Origin: Kondoa malvinella
Lineage: Eukaryota > Basidiomycota > Agaricostilbomycetes > Agaricostilbales > Kondoaceae
DNA length: 64,000 nt
Direction of reading: 5' to 3'
Assembly: GCA_039545315.1 (NCBI GenBank)
Contig: BCIM01000017.1
Location: forward strand, 149,760 to 213,759
How positions within the stretch are numbered: the stretch's first letter is position 1; each line of letters opens with the position of its first letter. A program made the translations under genes and the position numbers. This document shows, piece after piece, positions 49,166 to 59,945 of this stretch. The notes under the pieces were generated by a model, which ran no database searches, was not told the DNA's origin, and saw nothing but the letters and a program-made list of their open reading frames with translations.

Positions 49166-50103
49166 TCATAAGAGGACGACCGACTCTCCGCTGCCCAACA
49201 CCTTGCACTCGATCTCTTCCGTCTCCCCTGCAATATCCTCAAATCCTTTTACTTCACGCTGGAGCACCCTCACAAATCCTTCAGCCTTCTTCTCCTCGTC
49301 ATTGGTACATATCCACCATGTCACGCCTAACAGCCTAGCGACTTCAAGACCATTGCGCACCCCTAGATTGACTCGACCTCCAAGATACCATGGATTGATG
49401 ACTTCGTGCGTACCATGCAGCAATGCAAGATGTTTGATCGGCGGCGAGAGGGAAGATAGATTACGAAGCGAGTCGGAATACGAATGAATACCACGAGGCG
49501 TGTATATGATGGATCGATAGCCTTCTTCAGTAGGTACAGCAAAGACGACGGCTGAGTGTAGGTTGCCTGCGTCGATTTTGGCTGATGAAGCTATTCGAAA
49601 GACTCGGATTCCGCCTGGTAATGAGCTGGATTCGTCTACCCATTTCAGCTGAGATGAAGGAGAGAGTACAGGGATAGTAATGACGCTCTTGAAGTGCTTC
49701 CATGAGCGGATCTTCCCGTCAGCTGGCTGTGATGCTTTCAGCTTCAGATGACAGCAAATAGCTACACATACAGACGCAGCAAAGATTGGTGTCTCGCGAT
49801 TGAGATCAAGCAGAGTCTCTTGATGGCAGTGATCAGTGAATTCAAAGGACACAACCACAGCATCGACATGATCCAATTCGGTCAACGAGCTGATAGACGG
49901 CGGAATGACATGTTCTTGCCTGCTGAAGTAGGCCGAAAAGTCTGCACACTGCTACTTCAGTCTCTGTCGACGGCCTGCGAGAGATGTGCGCACCTGTTTG
50001 ACTGCCTCTCAGCCAGCCAAGGGTCGATGACGATGTTTGATCCCTTATGCGACAACAGCCAACTCGTATCCGCATTCAAGTGGATCAGACGAGTAGAAGA
50101 CAT
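49166..50103 (-). CDS. Metallo-hydrolase, beta-lactamase-fold (UlaG-like)
   Basis: MBL-superfamily protein of the fungal UlaG-like group; substrate unknown. The start codon at 50101-50103 gives MSSTRLIHLNADTSWLLSHK, then SNIVIDPWL. The next part reads SAYFSRQEHVIPPSISSL, TELDHVDAVVVSFEFTDHCH (the HxxEH-like metal motif of this branch reads EFTDHCH), then RETPIFAA, ending VLGSGESVVLL. The join between DPWLAERQSN and FSAYFSRQEH is a problem: the obvious GT donor at about 49994 and the AG acceptors nearby do not keep frame. Either a non-GT donor is used or a base is wrong. The rest of the gene is clear. Confidence 0.78.
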
Positions 50104-50621
50104 CAAGTCGGCATGATTCGTGCAGGCTCAGAGACTAGAGCGGGCCTTGGCAGGATATCGGACAAGCGAAAGCGAATTCAAGAAAAACAAAGGTTTGTAA
50201 GCACAGCTAGATGCCTGAAACGGGCAGTACGGCAGATAAGAGGACAGCCTAGAAACACTGAGGCCTGGGCTGTAGAGAAGAGCATCAAAGCGCAAAAGCG
50301 AGATCACAGAGTGGACAAAGAGGCAACAAGTCGTTTGCGCAATCAAGGATCAAGAGTCGTTTCCTCTCTGCCTGTCTCTCTTACAGTACTCTCTCAACGC
50401 ACATTGCAAGCGCTTCAAAAGAATCTCCAAGCGATGCTGTTCTCACGCTGTTGTCGACGCTAGAAGTCGCGGAGCTACGGCGCACATGCCTTGAACGACT
50501 TCTGAATACTTCTGACCGCTTGTTGTTTGGCTATTCTTGTCCTCTGCTGCTCCTCTTCTGCTATGCCCCTCTTCTTCCTCTGGTCCTCATTCCACTACCT
50601 CTGCCAGACTTTTCCTCAGTG
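50104..50621. other. Divergent intergenic region
   Basis: 518 bp between the starts of the metallo-hydrolase (-) and PalI-type gene (+). A plus ORF of 138 codons (50047-50463) is Arg-rich, lacks an intron signature and overlaps the neighbour's first exon; I do not consider it a gene. Confidence 0.4.
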
Positions 50622-51787
50622 ATGGCCATGTCATTCGACATCAAAATGGTAGCTTCCAATGCCGCAAACCGCTCTTCTGTTGCGCTCAAGCGTGTGCCGT
50701 TCTTTCGTGTGCTTGTCACGTTCTTTGCATTGTTTAGCTTCATAGTGAGTACCATTGTGAAGCTAGATCTGTCTTATGCTGATAGTCTGCTGCATAGTTG
50801 CTGTAATTCGCCCAAGCTAGCCGCTTTCACATTGCTAATGTCCAATGTGCAGACTCTTGGTGTCTCTCGGCCCACCTCACAGCAGATTATTTGGGCTCTT
50901 GGAGGCCTATTCGCCGGATTTCCGCGCGGTCAGCATGGGAGCCTTTGGCAGTGCGTTTACCCAGCCACCCATTTGCTACTCACTAATAGCGATCAACAGT
51001 CAGAGTCGCTACTTCTTACGCTGACGGTAAACAGCCCGCTCCCAAGTAGTGTCGGCTCTGATGCGCTTTTACAGGTGTAAGGGCTCCCGAATACTCTTCT
51101 GCTTCAGTCGGGTATCGCCCAAGCGACTTGTATGGTGATCTTATCCATATGGATGGTAGCTGGATGGGTAACTGGCGTTATGGCACGTGGGACACCAATT
51201 TGGCTGGCCTTACACTGATAGCATCTTTTAGGCTTATCGACTGCCATGGTCTTTCATCCTCTGGCCGCAACTGCCGCTCTCTTGGCTGCCGTGTCTTCCA
51301 TCGTCCCTGTAAATGTCATTTCCAAAAGGCCTGCATTCACTTCTGATCCTGAATCGATAGACTATCCTTGCTACGGTCCTCACTACGATCACTGCTGGTC
51401 TCGCTCTCGCATTCACCATCATGTAAGCACCTGTCCTTGATATCCTTTTTGTGCTCATAATCGCGCAGTGTCTTTACCATTGACATGGTCTTGTTCACTG
51501 CCGCCCGAGATTCCATGAACGAGTGGTTCAATAACGCTCATCCTGGTCTGCGCTGGAGCATGGACTCCCAGATTCCCGGCTTCATGTACCCAGACGCCAA
51601 GCTTGGCGATGGCATCTGGATGGTTTTGACCAGTCTCATCCTCTTGGTGATTGCTTTCGGCCTCAGCATTGTCGAAGGAGGTAGGTCCAGCTGTTGCCAT
51701 GTAAAAAGCAGTGCTGACTCTTCTGCTTGCCCAGTCAAGCAAAGGCGATCGCAGACTGCTATCTTGGCTGCTGAGGGGCAAGAGTAG
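50622..51787 (+). CDS. PalI/Rim9/SUR7-family four-span membrane protein
   Basis: Four-TM protein of the SUR7/PalI family (pH sensing or eisosome-linked in other fungi). ATG at 50622 gives MAMSFDIKMVASNAANRSSV and TM1 VPFFRVLVTFFALFSFI. Exons: 50622-50744, 50798-50802, 50853-50950, 51000-51026, 51075-51155, 51232-51308, 51361-51422 and two more to 51787. The second exon is only five bases (TTGCT) and is required to keep frame into LLVSLGPPHSRLFGLL. The extracellular loop reads VSMGAFGIRVATSYADG and SASVGYRPSDLYGDLI; then LSTAMVFHPLAATAALLAAV (the classic PalI TM2 start), ILATVLTTITAGLALAFTI and, after FTIDMVLFTAARDSMN, the last span IWMVLTSLILLVIAFGLSIV. The tail ends LAAEGQE. Confidence 0.85.
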
Positions 51788-52040
51788 GGCTTATTGGTCC
51801 GGTACAAGGGTAACGAAACAGACTTTTCTCAACAGACATTCTCAAAACTCCAGTGCCATGTACATAGCAGCTTACGCGCAGGACGGATTCAATGACATTA
51901 CAGGCGACAAGGACATTCGAATGTATTTGCAGCTTATCTCGAATGTCTCAACATGGACGCATCTGTGTGCGCTAAACAATACAGAAGAACACAAATATGG
52001 ACAACCTGCATGCTATCAACAACCTCTGACCTCTTTAAGC

Positions 52041-54440
52041 TCACCATCCGAATTGCTCTTGATGAAAGTAAATGTTCCGACGATGTTCCCCTTTGAGCAC
52101 CTGGGATGGGTGTATGGCATTTGAGACCGCATCTGCCAAATCGGCAGACATTTTGCCAGGCCCGCAAACCGACACTGATGACCAATCCGTAAAGTCTGAT
52201 GCCAGGATATTTTCCTCGATCAGTGCTGGAAAATCCGGTCGACCTGGAATGATCTTCGCGCCCAATAAGCTCACGGCCGGGCCTTCTTTGTCGGTTGACA
52301 GCCGTGTGCAGTATATCCGAACATCGAGAAAGTCTTGCGGTGCCAATAGAAGAGCTTCTTCTAGTTGCGGCCGAATCCATTCGATTTGCTCTGCTCTGCG
52401 GATCAGATGATGCGTCCGGTCATCTCCTTGTCAAGCTCACCGATATCACGAATGATCCAGACAAAGACGAGACGTTCAGTTGCGACACTACGATACCTGT
52501 TCAGCTCACGAGACAATTGCAAGTGACACTTCTTACGCTACATCGGCGTGACCTAGATCCATGCTATGCGCTCTTCTAACGATATCGAGCATGATCGGTA
52601 GCGTGAATGTTAGGCCACTTCCACCAGCGACCAGTAGCTAGCGGGCAAATCAGCTCGAGCCTTATCAACCCTTCAAGTTCTACGCACTACTGTCTGAAAC
52701 TCTTCTCCAAGATGCTGTAGGTTACCATCTACACTCCAGATCAGTGACATTCCAGCAGGTCGAACCTAAAGCCTACAAGGTCCTTCTGTCCAGCAAAGCG
52801 GCAAATTCGCCCTTGGCCACTTCAAGCCTTTTTGTGACTCTGCGTCTGCATGTGTACCGACAGCTAGCTCGTACAGCTTCTTGGTGACTCCGTTGCGCAC
52901 GCGAATCAGGAGCTCTTGTTGAGCTTCTGTCGGTCTTTTATTGTCTAATTGCGTAAGCGGTCGAGATATGGATGAAACTGTATGAACTTCCGTCAAATCA
53001 TAGACCGATTCTTAACGAGGAGCACTGACCTGAAAATGGATGCCCTCCAGCAGAAATTGAAGGGCAATGCACTACATCCGAAGTCATCAACGGTAGCTAA
53101 CGTAAGACACAGATGACTTACGATAGACATGGGCGCCCGGTGTCCAGCTTTGTTTCGTGCAGACCACTACTCTGACAGTATCCGGAGACAGTGCTTCGAC
53201 GTATGCTGTGCATGCTTCTGTTTTCGGTAGAGTTCGAATGTAGTGGTAGAGAATGATTCTGGCTGTTCGCCAGATTCGGTCGAGAAAGTAGACTGCGATG
53301 CCAGCTGCGACCCAATTGGCCATTTGAGGTCTATGAATCCACAAACTGACAAAGATCACGAGAAGGGAAGCGACATGCGTGATAATGAAGAAAGTGTAAT
53401 GTGCGTTTCGAAAAGGTCGTGCGGAGCCAACTGCCATAAAGAGGAACGCGGCAAATGCGACGATGCCGTAAACGATATAAGCTTGGCCACGTCCGTGAGG
53501 ATTGACAGATGGCTCGTTGACGTAAACTGGACGATAGGTCAGAATATTGTCCAGTCGACGCTGTAGATACTGACTACGCCCGCCAACGTGAACAATTGTG
53601 AGAAGCACTATGAGACGCGCTGAGGTACGATGAAAGATGTTGAGCGATTCGTAAGAGTAGCCGGTCTGGCAAAAGTCAGATAGAGCAAGCCTTCAGAGGG
53701 TATAAGAACACACCAGGTAGCTGATGAGGTTGTTTTTGCTGGCCAGTCCTGGACTCAAGGGTGAGTACAGAGGATATATAAGTCGGCCAGACATACCGAT
53801 GACCAGAGGCAATTGAGCTGACACCAGCCGCGCACAGTGATGTGCTTGCCAAGAGATGTCATTGTCTGCGCCAGAGAAAGCTAAAGCGAGAACAAAGGCA
53901 GTATACGCTGCAATGAGACCAGCTTCGCCAAGATTCGACCTATGCGGACTATCAGTGTATGCCGTCATGAGCAGGCACTCAACCAACACATGGAGTAGAT
54001 CAGCTATTCTGCTCTTCTTGATACCGTATTTGCGGACTATCGATAAGAGGAAAGCTGGAACCCAGCGACTGCCTGGAACAACACTAAACTTTCTTGCACT
54101 CTGTTGACGGAAGCATCCTACATCTCTTATTGGTCCTTGAGCATCCCTTGATAGCCCTCTGCTTTGTAAGCGCGTAGTGACCCGCCAGCCGACGTCTTCT
54201 CTTGCTGTGAATTTCGCTCAGCAGGTTGACTATTCCCGCCCCTCCCAGTCTATCGCATAATTCAGTTCATGTAGTGCAGCACTTCTATAAGACTTGCAGT
54301 ACGAGTAGCCCAGACCAAAAGTAGAGCGGAATCCATTTGTTGTGCTCTTCCAACCAATGCAGCTCTTGTTCTGTGTATGAATGAACTCTCATATCAGCGC
54401 CATGTCGTTGGCTCTACGCAAAGAAAGAGACTTGTACATT
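52041..54440 (-). CDS. Ferric-chelate reductase (FRE family)
   Basis: Plasma-membrane flavocytochrome that reduces Fe(III)/Cu(II) chelates with NADPH. The likely start is the ATG at 54438-54440 (MYKSLSLQQELHWLEEHNKW), leading into TM1 IPLYFWSGLLVLQ; the next one or two exon joins are not fully settled. Then GEAGLIAAYTAFVLALAF, the haem-binding part ARLVSAQLPLVIGMSG and the His-containing LLTIVHVGGRSQYLQ, and THVASLLVIFVSLWIHRPQM. The FAD motif is GGHPFS, and the NADPH-binding motif LLVAGGSGLTFTLPIMLDIV lies at about 52570-52630. The C-terminus has SVSVCGPGKMSADLADAV and ends HQEQFGW. The iron genes FET3/FTR1 are about 24 kb away; together they form the reductive iron uptake route. Confidence 0.92.
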
Positions 54441-54461
54441 GCCAGTTAGACCAGACGAAAC

Positions 54462-54928
54462 ATGGCCCGACCCTCGCTCGATCACAGCATCACACCACTT
54501 TCTCTAGCGCTGTCATGCATGCCTTCTGCACGCGGCAGATCTAAGTCTGTGTTCTTATTTCAAGTCCTTGAGCGCGTTGATGGCTTCTGGAAGACTCCTT
54601 CTCGTTGCTGTGTCACGCGAATGAACTCGCTTTCGCATTCTTGTTGTCTCTGCCTGAATTGCGGTGTTTCCTTCTTGATCGAATTCCGGCGTCATGTCTG
54701 GTTGCGAGACAGGTGAGTCAATCGCTACTGCGGCCACGTAGGTTGTATTGTGTCAAAATGGTAAACAGCTCTGGCAGTCGATGTGATCAGCACCAAGAAT
54801 CACTCAATGCAAGGCTCAGGGAGCTGATCCTCAGCATGCATGACCACTGTAAGTCCACCTCTGATAGCTTGGTCTGTTCAGCATTCTCATTGTCAGCGGC
54901 AAAGTTCAAATACTTTCAACATGTTTGA
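54462..54928 (+). CDS. Tentative small spliced gene, unknown
   Basis: Not recognised. Two strong plus-strand introns (54713-54777 with CAG|GTGAGT donor; 54849-54896 with GTAAGT donor and CTGATAG branch) join exons 54462-54712, 54778-54848 and 54897-54928 into one frame of 117 residues ending NARLRELILSMHDHSAKFKY. The first exon is Cys/Ser-rich and unconvincing, so the start may be later. An opposite ORF (54555-54737) also looks protein-like but begins with GTG and has no ATG near. It would be head-to-head with the ferric reductase, 21 bp apart. Confidence 0.33.
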
Positions 54929-55283
54929 GCGAATGCGTCAAAACACGACACTCGTCCGTCGATCTGGCGGGATCTCGTATACATAACCAGTCGCCTTTGA
55001 GGATTACGGTGGATCGGGACTCAAGCTCGATTCTTTCATGCCGTGCAGTCTTGGACAAATTGAATGTAGTCTCTTACTCTCTCTCTTGTGCGAGACTGCT
55101 ACTCCTACAGCCGGGCTGCCTTGCCCATCGCTGTCCGTTTTGAAGCGTATCGATCTGATTTTGCGGTGTTTTCGTTTCCAAAATCCACAGGCAACAAGCT
55201 AGTTGTATGGTTTTGCACACCGAGTTTCGGCAAGCAATTCGAAAAGTTTGCGGGACCCTCGGTTTTTGTAAGATCTCGAAAAT
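54929..55283. other. Intergenic before the tRNA
   Basis: 355 bp with no convincing coding sequence; short ORFs on both strands only. The bases just upstream of 55284 lack an obvious upstream control motif for the tRNA. Confidence 0.35.
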
Positions 55284-55408
55284 GCCTTTGTGGCTCAGTG
55301 GTAGAGCGTCACTCGTGAGTAGCCCCAATTCTGGAATCTTCCGAAACTGATCCCCTCGAACAGTCGTATGTCAAGTGAAGGTCCAGCGTTCAATCCGCTG
55401 CAGAGGCA
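55284..55408 (+). tRNA. Intron-containing nuclear tRNA, possibly Thr(CGT)
   Basis: Cloverleaf visible: acceptor GCCTTTG (55284-55290) pairs with CAGAGGC (55401-55407), discriminator A; D-stem GCTC/GAGC with loop AGTGGTA; anticodon stem TCACT/AGTGA; variable AGGTC; T-arm CAGCG-TTCAATC-CGCTG. The A box (TGGCTCAGTGG) and B box (GTTCAATCC) are present and a T6 terminator follows at 55414-55419. The anticodon loop is broken by an intron of about 50 nt (roughly 55321-55368). Read with the intron after position 37, the 5' half of the loop is CGTGAG, which lacks the usual T33. The G1-C72/C2-G71 pairs and a short variable arm favour Thr with CGT over Ser, but the anticodon is unsettled. Confidence 0.8.
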
Positions 55409-56338
55409 CATCCTTTTTTGCACATCGGGAGTCAGGCCCAAGTCGAGTAATGCTCTGGAACAGATTGAGAGTATGAACCTGGGTAAGATCTATGCTGGAA
55501 TGCTCGACCGTGAGAGACTAGACGTCTTGAGCTTTACGAGGTAGTAGTGCATGACAAAGGTAGGCCAGTTCACGCATCATGTTCGAGAAAGACCTGAGCC
55601 CGAGTCGAGTTGCGCAAAGCATGACTGCATGAGACGGAAAGGGTCGCGGTCGACTGCTACAGAACTGCTCAGGGCGAAGACGCACGACCATTGCGGCAAA
55701 GCTATGCCCTTGCAGGCACACAAGACGGTTGTTTTCTTGACTGTGTATCTGTTGCCTCTTCTCTGAGTCTACGTACATCGTTGAACATCTTTTTCGGTCA
55801 GATCGTGCAAGGCTGTTCCCATTCATTCTGCACCTGGTTTCGTCGTGTTGTACATCTCGCTACTGCTCCCTTCGTGACATCCGAGCGAAAAACGTATGCT
55901 AGGCTGTCTCTTTGCTCAGCACCGGCTTCTCTTTCTGTCGTGGAAGCTCTACTGTCTCTTAGCAAGAACGTACGCTACTTGTGCCCGTGCTCTACTGTTT
56001 CTGTCTGCCTTAGCGGCCACTGGCAAATCGCTGACGCAGACCGCGGACAGTTCATCTCTGTGCATCTGCTAACGTGGTCTCTGCCCTGCCATGCATCAAC
56101 TCTGTCTGGCTTCCTTTGCGTCTCTTACGGTTATCTATTCCAGAACTCCAACCGTCGCCTGTTGAGCTGCGTCCATCCGTTTTAACCCCTTTGTTCCGTC
56201 AACAACGGACTGCTGGCCAGCCACGGGCTATCTCTCTTCTCTACATTCTCGCTTGTTTCAGCAGGCTAAGCATCTCTTCGTACAGTCAGTGCTATGATCC
56301 TGCTACAGACACGCGTTGACACAGCCTAGATCAATCGC
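55409..56338. other. Long intergenic region with pol III terminator
   Basis: 930 bp. The T-run at 55414-55419 ends the tRNA. A 164-codon plus ORF (55691-56185) is Cys/Ser/Leu-rich and has no domain or splice support; I treat it as non-coding. Pyrimidine-rich blocks near 56200-56300 probably belong to the promoter of the next gene. Confidence 0.4.
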
Positions 56339-57268
56339 ATGGCAACCAGCTGGGATTCGGCTGAAAACAAGCTATTCGACCGACTCCGGGTAAGTCTCCA
56401 ACCCGCTCTCTGCGCTCATCCTAACTATGCCATTCAGGTCGAGAAAGACCTGCGACAACGCCTCTTCGGTATTGAGGCCAAAGAAATGAACATGGTCAAT
56501 AAGGCCTTTTTCCAATTCGGCAAAGCAGGAGACAATGCAGCCCTGCAAGAGGAAGCGGATCAGTTCTATGATTGGATACTTGAGCATCGTAAGTGGAAGC
56601 CCAAGCTGGTAGACCTTGTCAGTGCACCGCTTCGCGACATTGTTCCGACGCTAACTTAAAGACGATCAGTTTCGGCGCCAGCTCAAGCTACGCTCGTATG
56701 TATTCAAAGTGCGCAAGGGAGAAGAGCTTCTGTTGCATCCTTTTATCAAGGCTCTTCGATTTGATGAACCGGCCCAGGACAAGTCGGTGAAGAATAATGT
56801 CCAGGAAAAGCTCGAAAAAGCTTGGGATGCTGTATTGCTGCATCGAATAGATCTCGGCTTGAAAGAGATGGAGCTACCCGCGTGTGACGCAAGCGAGAAG
56901 GCTGTACTGTTGGCCAGACTGACGAAGCTCGGTTGGCCAGATACGGAAGAGCAGGCCACGAAACAAGTTCGGATGCTAGTCTACGAACACAAGTACGGAC
57001 GAGAGTACAAGCAGGTAAGATGACAACAGCGTGCGGCGTCTTTCATTGACTTGCTTTACAGATTTGCTATGGCATAGTGAAGGAACGATGCATCCGAGAC
57101 CACGTCCACATGACCAAGGCAGCAGTGGACGCATGTATCGAGCAGTCTTGGGCATTCTTCGTCCAGAAGAATCGAACCAACATGCAGACGATGAAAGAGG
57201 AGAAAGTAGTCGATGCATTGAAGAACTATGCCGCAGCATTACCCTGGGACAAATTGAAGAGCAAGTAG
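56339..57268 (+). CDS. Hypothetical helical protein, about 230-240 residues
   Basis: No family recognised. ATG at 56339 (MATSWDSAENKLFDRLR), then after an intron VEKDLRQRLFGIEAKEMNMV, FFQFGKAGDNAALQEEADQF, a second intron, then HDQFRRQLKLRSYVFKVRKG, EELLLHPFIKALRFDEPAQD, NVQEKLEKAWDAVLLHRIDL, and a final exon with KERCIRDHVHMTKAAVDACI, ending ALPWDKLKSK. Charged, helical, no membrane span, no targeting signal. Well supported as coding by codon flow and standard introns; no function inferred. Convergent with TBP. Confidence 0.75.
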
Positions 57269-57412
57269 ATTACCCTATCTCAAGGTCTTCACTGTATTAA
57301 TAATGTATATATTGCCAAGAGATCAAGGCCATTTTAATTCGATGACACAGAACACAGAACCGATAGATAAAGACACCGAAGCACGACCATGCAGGTACAG
57401 CAATATACGAGA

Positions 57413-58589
57413 TCATTGATCGTAGCGAGACGTAGACCGAGACGTAGTGAGCGCTTTGATCGAAAGCGAGACAGTATTGTGCAGCGTTTTGACAATGATG
57501 TGGTTCAAAGTTCCGTCAAGATTCTGCAGAACATTAGACGAGCCAAAACTGCTGCAGACGGGCTTGCTTCTGTACTCTGACAAGACCTAGCAGAGAGCGT
57601 CAATAGCGCCTTGTATATGATCGTGTCTACTGACAAGATAAATTTGATTGAAAGCGAGATAGATGTCTTCTCGAGTCTGCTCAACATCAGCTACTGAGGA
57701 AGTACAATGGCGCCAGTCTCACCTTTGCACCAGTCAACACAACTTTGCCAGACACAAAGACTAACAAGCACACTTTTGGCTTGACCATACGGTAGACCAG
57801 ACCAGGAAAAAGCTACACGTATCTTAGCCAGCAAGCAGCAGATGACAAAATGCTTACCTCCGGCTCCCATGAAGAAAAGGTCTGATGCTTCTCGTAAAGA
57901 CCTTCAAGCCAGATAGGGAACTTGACATCGCAACTAGCAGTGACATCCTGGATCGCAAAGTCCTTGAATTGAGCATCGAATCCCAGCTTTTGAATCAGGC
58001 GAGCGAATTTGCGAGCAGCCAAATGCAAGTCGTCTTCGCTTTTCGCCCCTGTGACCACCATCTTGCCTGACGCAAAGATTAGAGCCGTTGTCTTCGGCGA
58101 CATGAGTCTCATGATGACGGCAGCAAAGCGCTACATCAGACAACCAGCTTCACATTTGAAAGCTGAAGCTTGCGCACCTTTGGATAGTATTCGGCATTTC
58201 TGGCATTTAAAGTACTAGACAACATGTCAGTCGTTTATGTAAGGCAATATATCAAACGCACATTGTCTTCAAATCAAGTCTGCATTCGAGATTGACCGTC
58301 GCGACAATATTTCTACAGAAGGTATCAGACAACAGCTTAAACAGGTAAGAGATACGTACTGCAAGGTGGGAACGATGCCTTGTGGCGATTGGATCAGTCT
58401 AGTAGCAGGATGAAGAGGTTCTTGACCCTCTGCTTGTGCGATAACCAAATGTCGGGGAGGTGCGGGCTGACGAGCTGGCACAATAGCAGCAGGAGCTCGA
58501 TAATGCGCAGGCTGACTGAAATCAGGTTGAGGTGCGATAGTAGCAGTGCTTGCTGAAGGAGGTTGGCCAGGGAAGATTAGACCATTCAT
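57413..58589 (-). CDS. TBP1: TATA-box binding protein (TBP)
   Basis: General transcription factor for all three nuclear RNA polymerases. The ATG at 58587-58589 gives [20 protein letters not shown], a Pro/Ala-rich N-terminal arm, then [20 protein letters not shown] and the two saddle repeats: [60 protein letters not shown], and [43 protein letters not shown], then IYLVLSEY. The intercalating Phe positions in ASGK/VSGK strands are kept. Unusual points: W replaces R in the highly conserved PIRLEGL, and the frame runs on past SEYR to a stop at 57413-57415, unless a further intron ends it earlier. The 3' end is therefore tentative. Confidence 0.92.
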
Positions 58590-59309
58590 GTTGATAAGCA
58601 CAGGACGGCTCGAAATGTGCGGCTAAGCTTTTTGACGCCTTCAGGCTTTTTCAGACTGTTGGTGAATGAAATAGGCACAGCAGGACAAGAGCTGTTCAGA
58701 GGTGAAAGTCAGCCGCAGCAGAGCGTCGGGAATACAATCCGGAAGTCGCTGTCATCAATTTATGAGAGAAAGAAAAGACGAGAAGTTCATGCTCCATCAG
58801 ACAGTGAATGAAGTCTTGAAAGCTGTGAGGCTACAGGCAGACAGCAGACATGAGGAAGCGTAGCTGGCGACAACTAGATGGAAACAGACCGACAGACTCA
58901 GACATGCCAATACATGCCAACGAAGCGCAGAGAGAGACTTCGGCTGAGCAGCAGAACGTTCAACAGCGCGTCACTCTCGAGTATGCGTTGACTGAGCTGA
59001 AGCATGACATTGCCACGACTTGCAGCTTGCATTGAATTGCATTGAATTCCATGAAATGATCGCACGCCGCTTGAAGCGTAGCGGCACAGCTACTGATACC
59101 GCTGCAAGCCTTGTAGGCCGAATAGAGGCAGAATGCACTGCGTTTGCTCTGGCAGATGCGAGTGGTCGCGAGTGGAAGACATTCAGTTGATCAGCAATCA
59201 GCGGTGCAGAGCTCGTAAGACGAGGCAAGACTACTTCGATGCACAATCAAGGCGACAACATATGATATGCGGAAGCCGCTGCGCAGTAGTAACAGTTCAT
59301 GGACAGCTC
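58590..59309. other. Intergenic region upstream of TBP
   Basis: 720 bp between the TBP start and the stop of the single-span gene. A 64-codon plus ORF (58617-58811) and a minus ORF (58971-59246) lack motifs. A short direct duplication (ATTGAATTGCATTGAATTCC) occurs at about 59031-59050. Probably promoter. Confidence 0.35.
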
Positions 59310-59945
59310 TCATCTCATGTCCTTCACATCATCTTCCTTATCCTCTTCCGCCTTTGGCAGCACCACAAGAGACGTACGATGAGCGTTTACAGCAGTAGGT
59401 GGTTCAGAATGCTCGGACATGGGTGACAGATCTGGCCTTCGTGAAACAGTCGCCTTCTTGAGCACGGTTGATTTCCTTCGGGCTTGCTGGAACGAATCCA
59501 ATTGTTGTCGAGCTTCCACAGCTCTGAATAGACGACTGACAGGTCGTTCAGTCAGAAAAGAAGGAGGCCGTGCTGATTTGGGCAGATCTTCGAGCTTGAC
59601 ATCCTCCTCTAGACGATCTTTCTTGACGGGACGATCGCAGCAGAAGAACATGCGTCGAATGAAGCGACCAAGCTTGTTATCTCTCCGCCAGCCGTATAGG
59701 ACGAGACCCTGCTGAGGGATCAGATGATACCTCCTCAACAAAGATGTACTTACGATAAAAGCCAAGACGGCCAGGCCAAGACAGACCAATGCAACAACCG
59801 CAACAATCATCTGCGTCTTTCTGTCCAAGCTCTTCTCGTCGACATCGGATGTATCGCTCGAAGCCAGATTCGACAGACCAGTTCGTAGAGGTTTTCCGTC
59901 AAGGATGCTCGTGCCTTGGCTTGCAAAGCTGATCGTGGAGGTCAT
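59310..59945 (-). CDS. Hypothetical single-span membrane protein
   Basis: No family recognised. Start codon at 59943-59945 (MTSTISFASQGTSILDGKPL); the upstream in-frame ATG near 60017 would add a Cys/His-rich stretch and seems less likely. An N-terminal Ser/Asp-rich segment is followed by one membrane span (MIVAVVALVCLGLAVLAFI), a GTAAGT intron (45 nt, in frame, so easily missed), then GLVLYGWRRDNKLGRFIRRM with FFCCDR, and a cytoplasmic tail with Ser/Pro (RRPDLSPMSEHSEPPTAV) ending acidic (EEDKEDDVKDMR). Topology suggests an extracellular short N-terminus. Function unknown. Confidence 0.7.
   Translation of the reverse strand: MTSTISFASQGTSILDGKPLRTGLSNLASSDTSDVDEKSLDRKTQMIVAVVALVCLGLAVLAFIVSTSLLRRYHLIPQQGLVLYGWRRDNKLGRFIRRMFFCCDRPVKKDRLEEDVKLEDLPKSARPPSFLTERPVSRLFRAVEARQQLDSFQQARRKSTVLKKATVSRRPDLSPMSEHSEPPTAVNAHRTSLVVLPKAEEDKEDDVKDMR

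Noticed and set aside
50047..50463. 138-codon plus ORF
   Set aside because: Starts inside the antisense of the metallo-hydrolase first exon, Arg-rich, no domain.
54555..54737. Minus ORF with a protein-like charged sequence
   Set aside because: It begins with GTG, the first ATG leaves 46 codons, and the plus strand has two strong introns over the same bases.
55691..56185. 164-codon plus ORF after the tRNA
   Set aside because: Cys/Ser/Leu-rich composition, no motif, no intron in a gene-dense genome where most genes have several. Likely chance in a pyrimidine-rich region.
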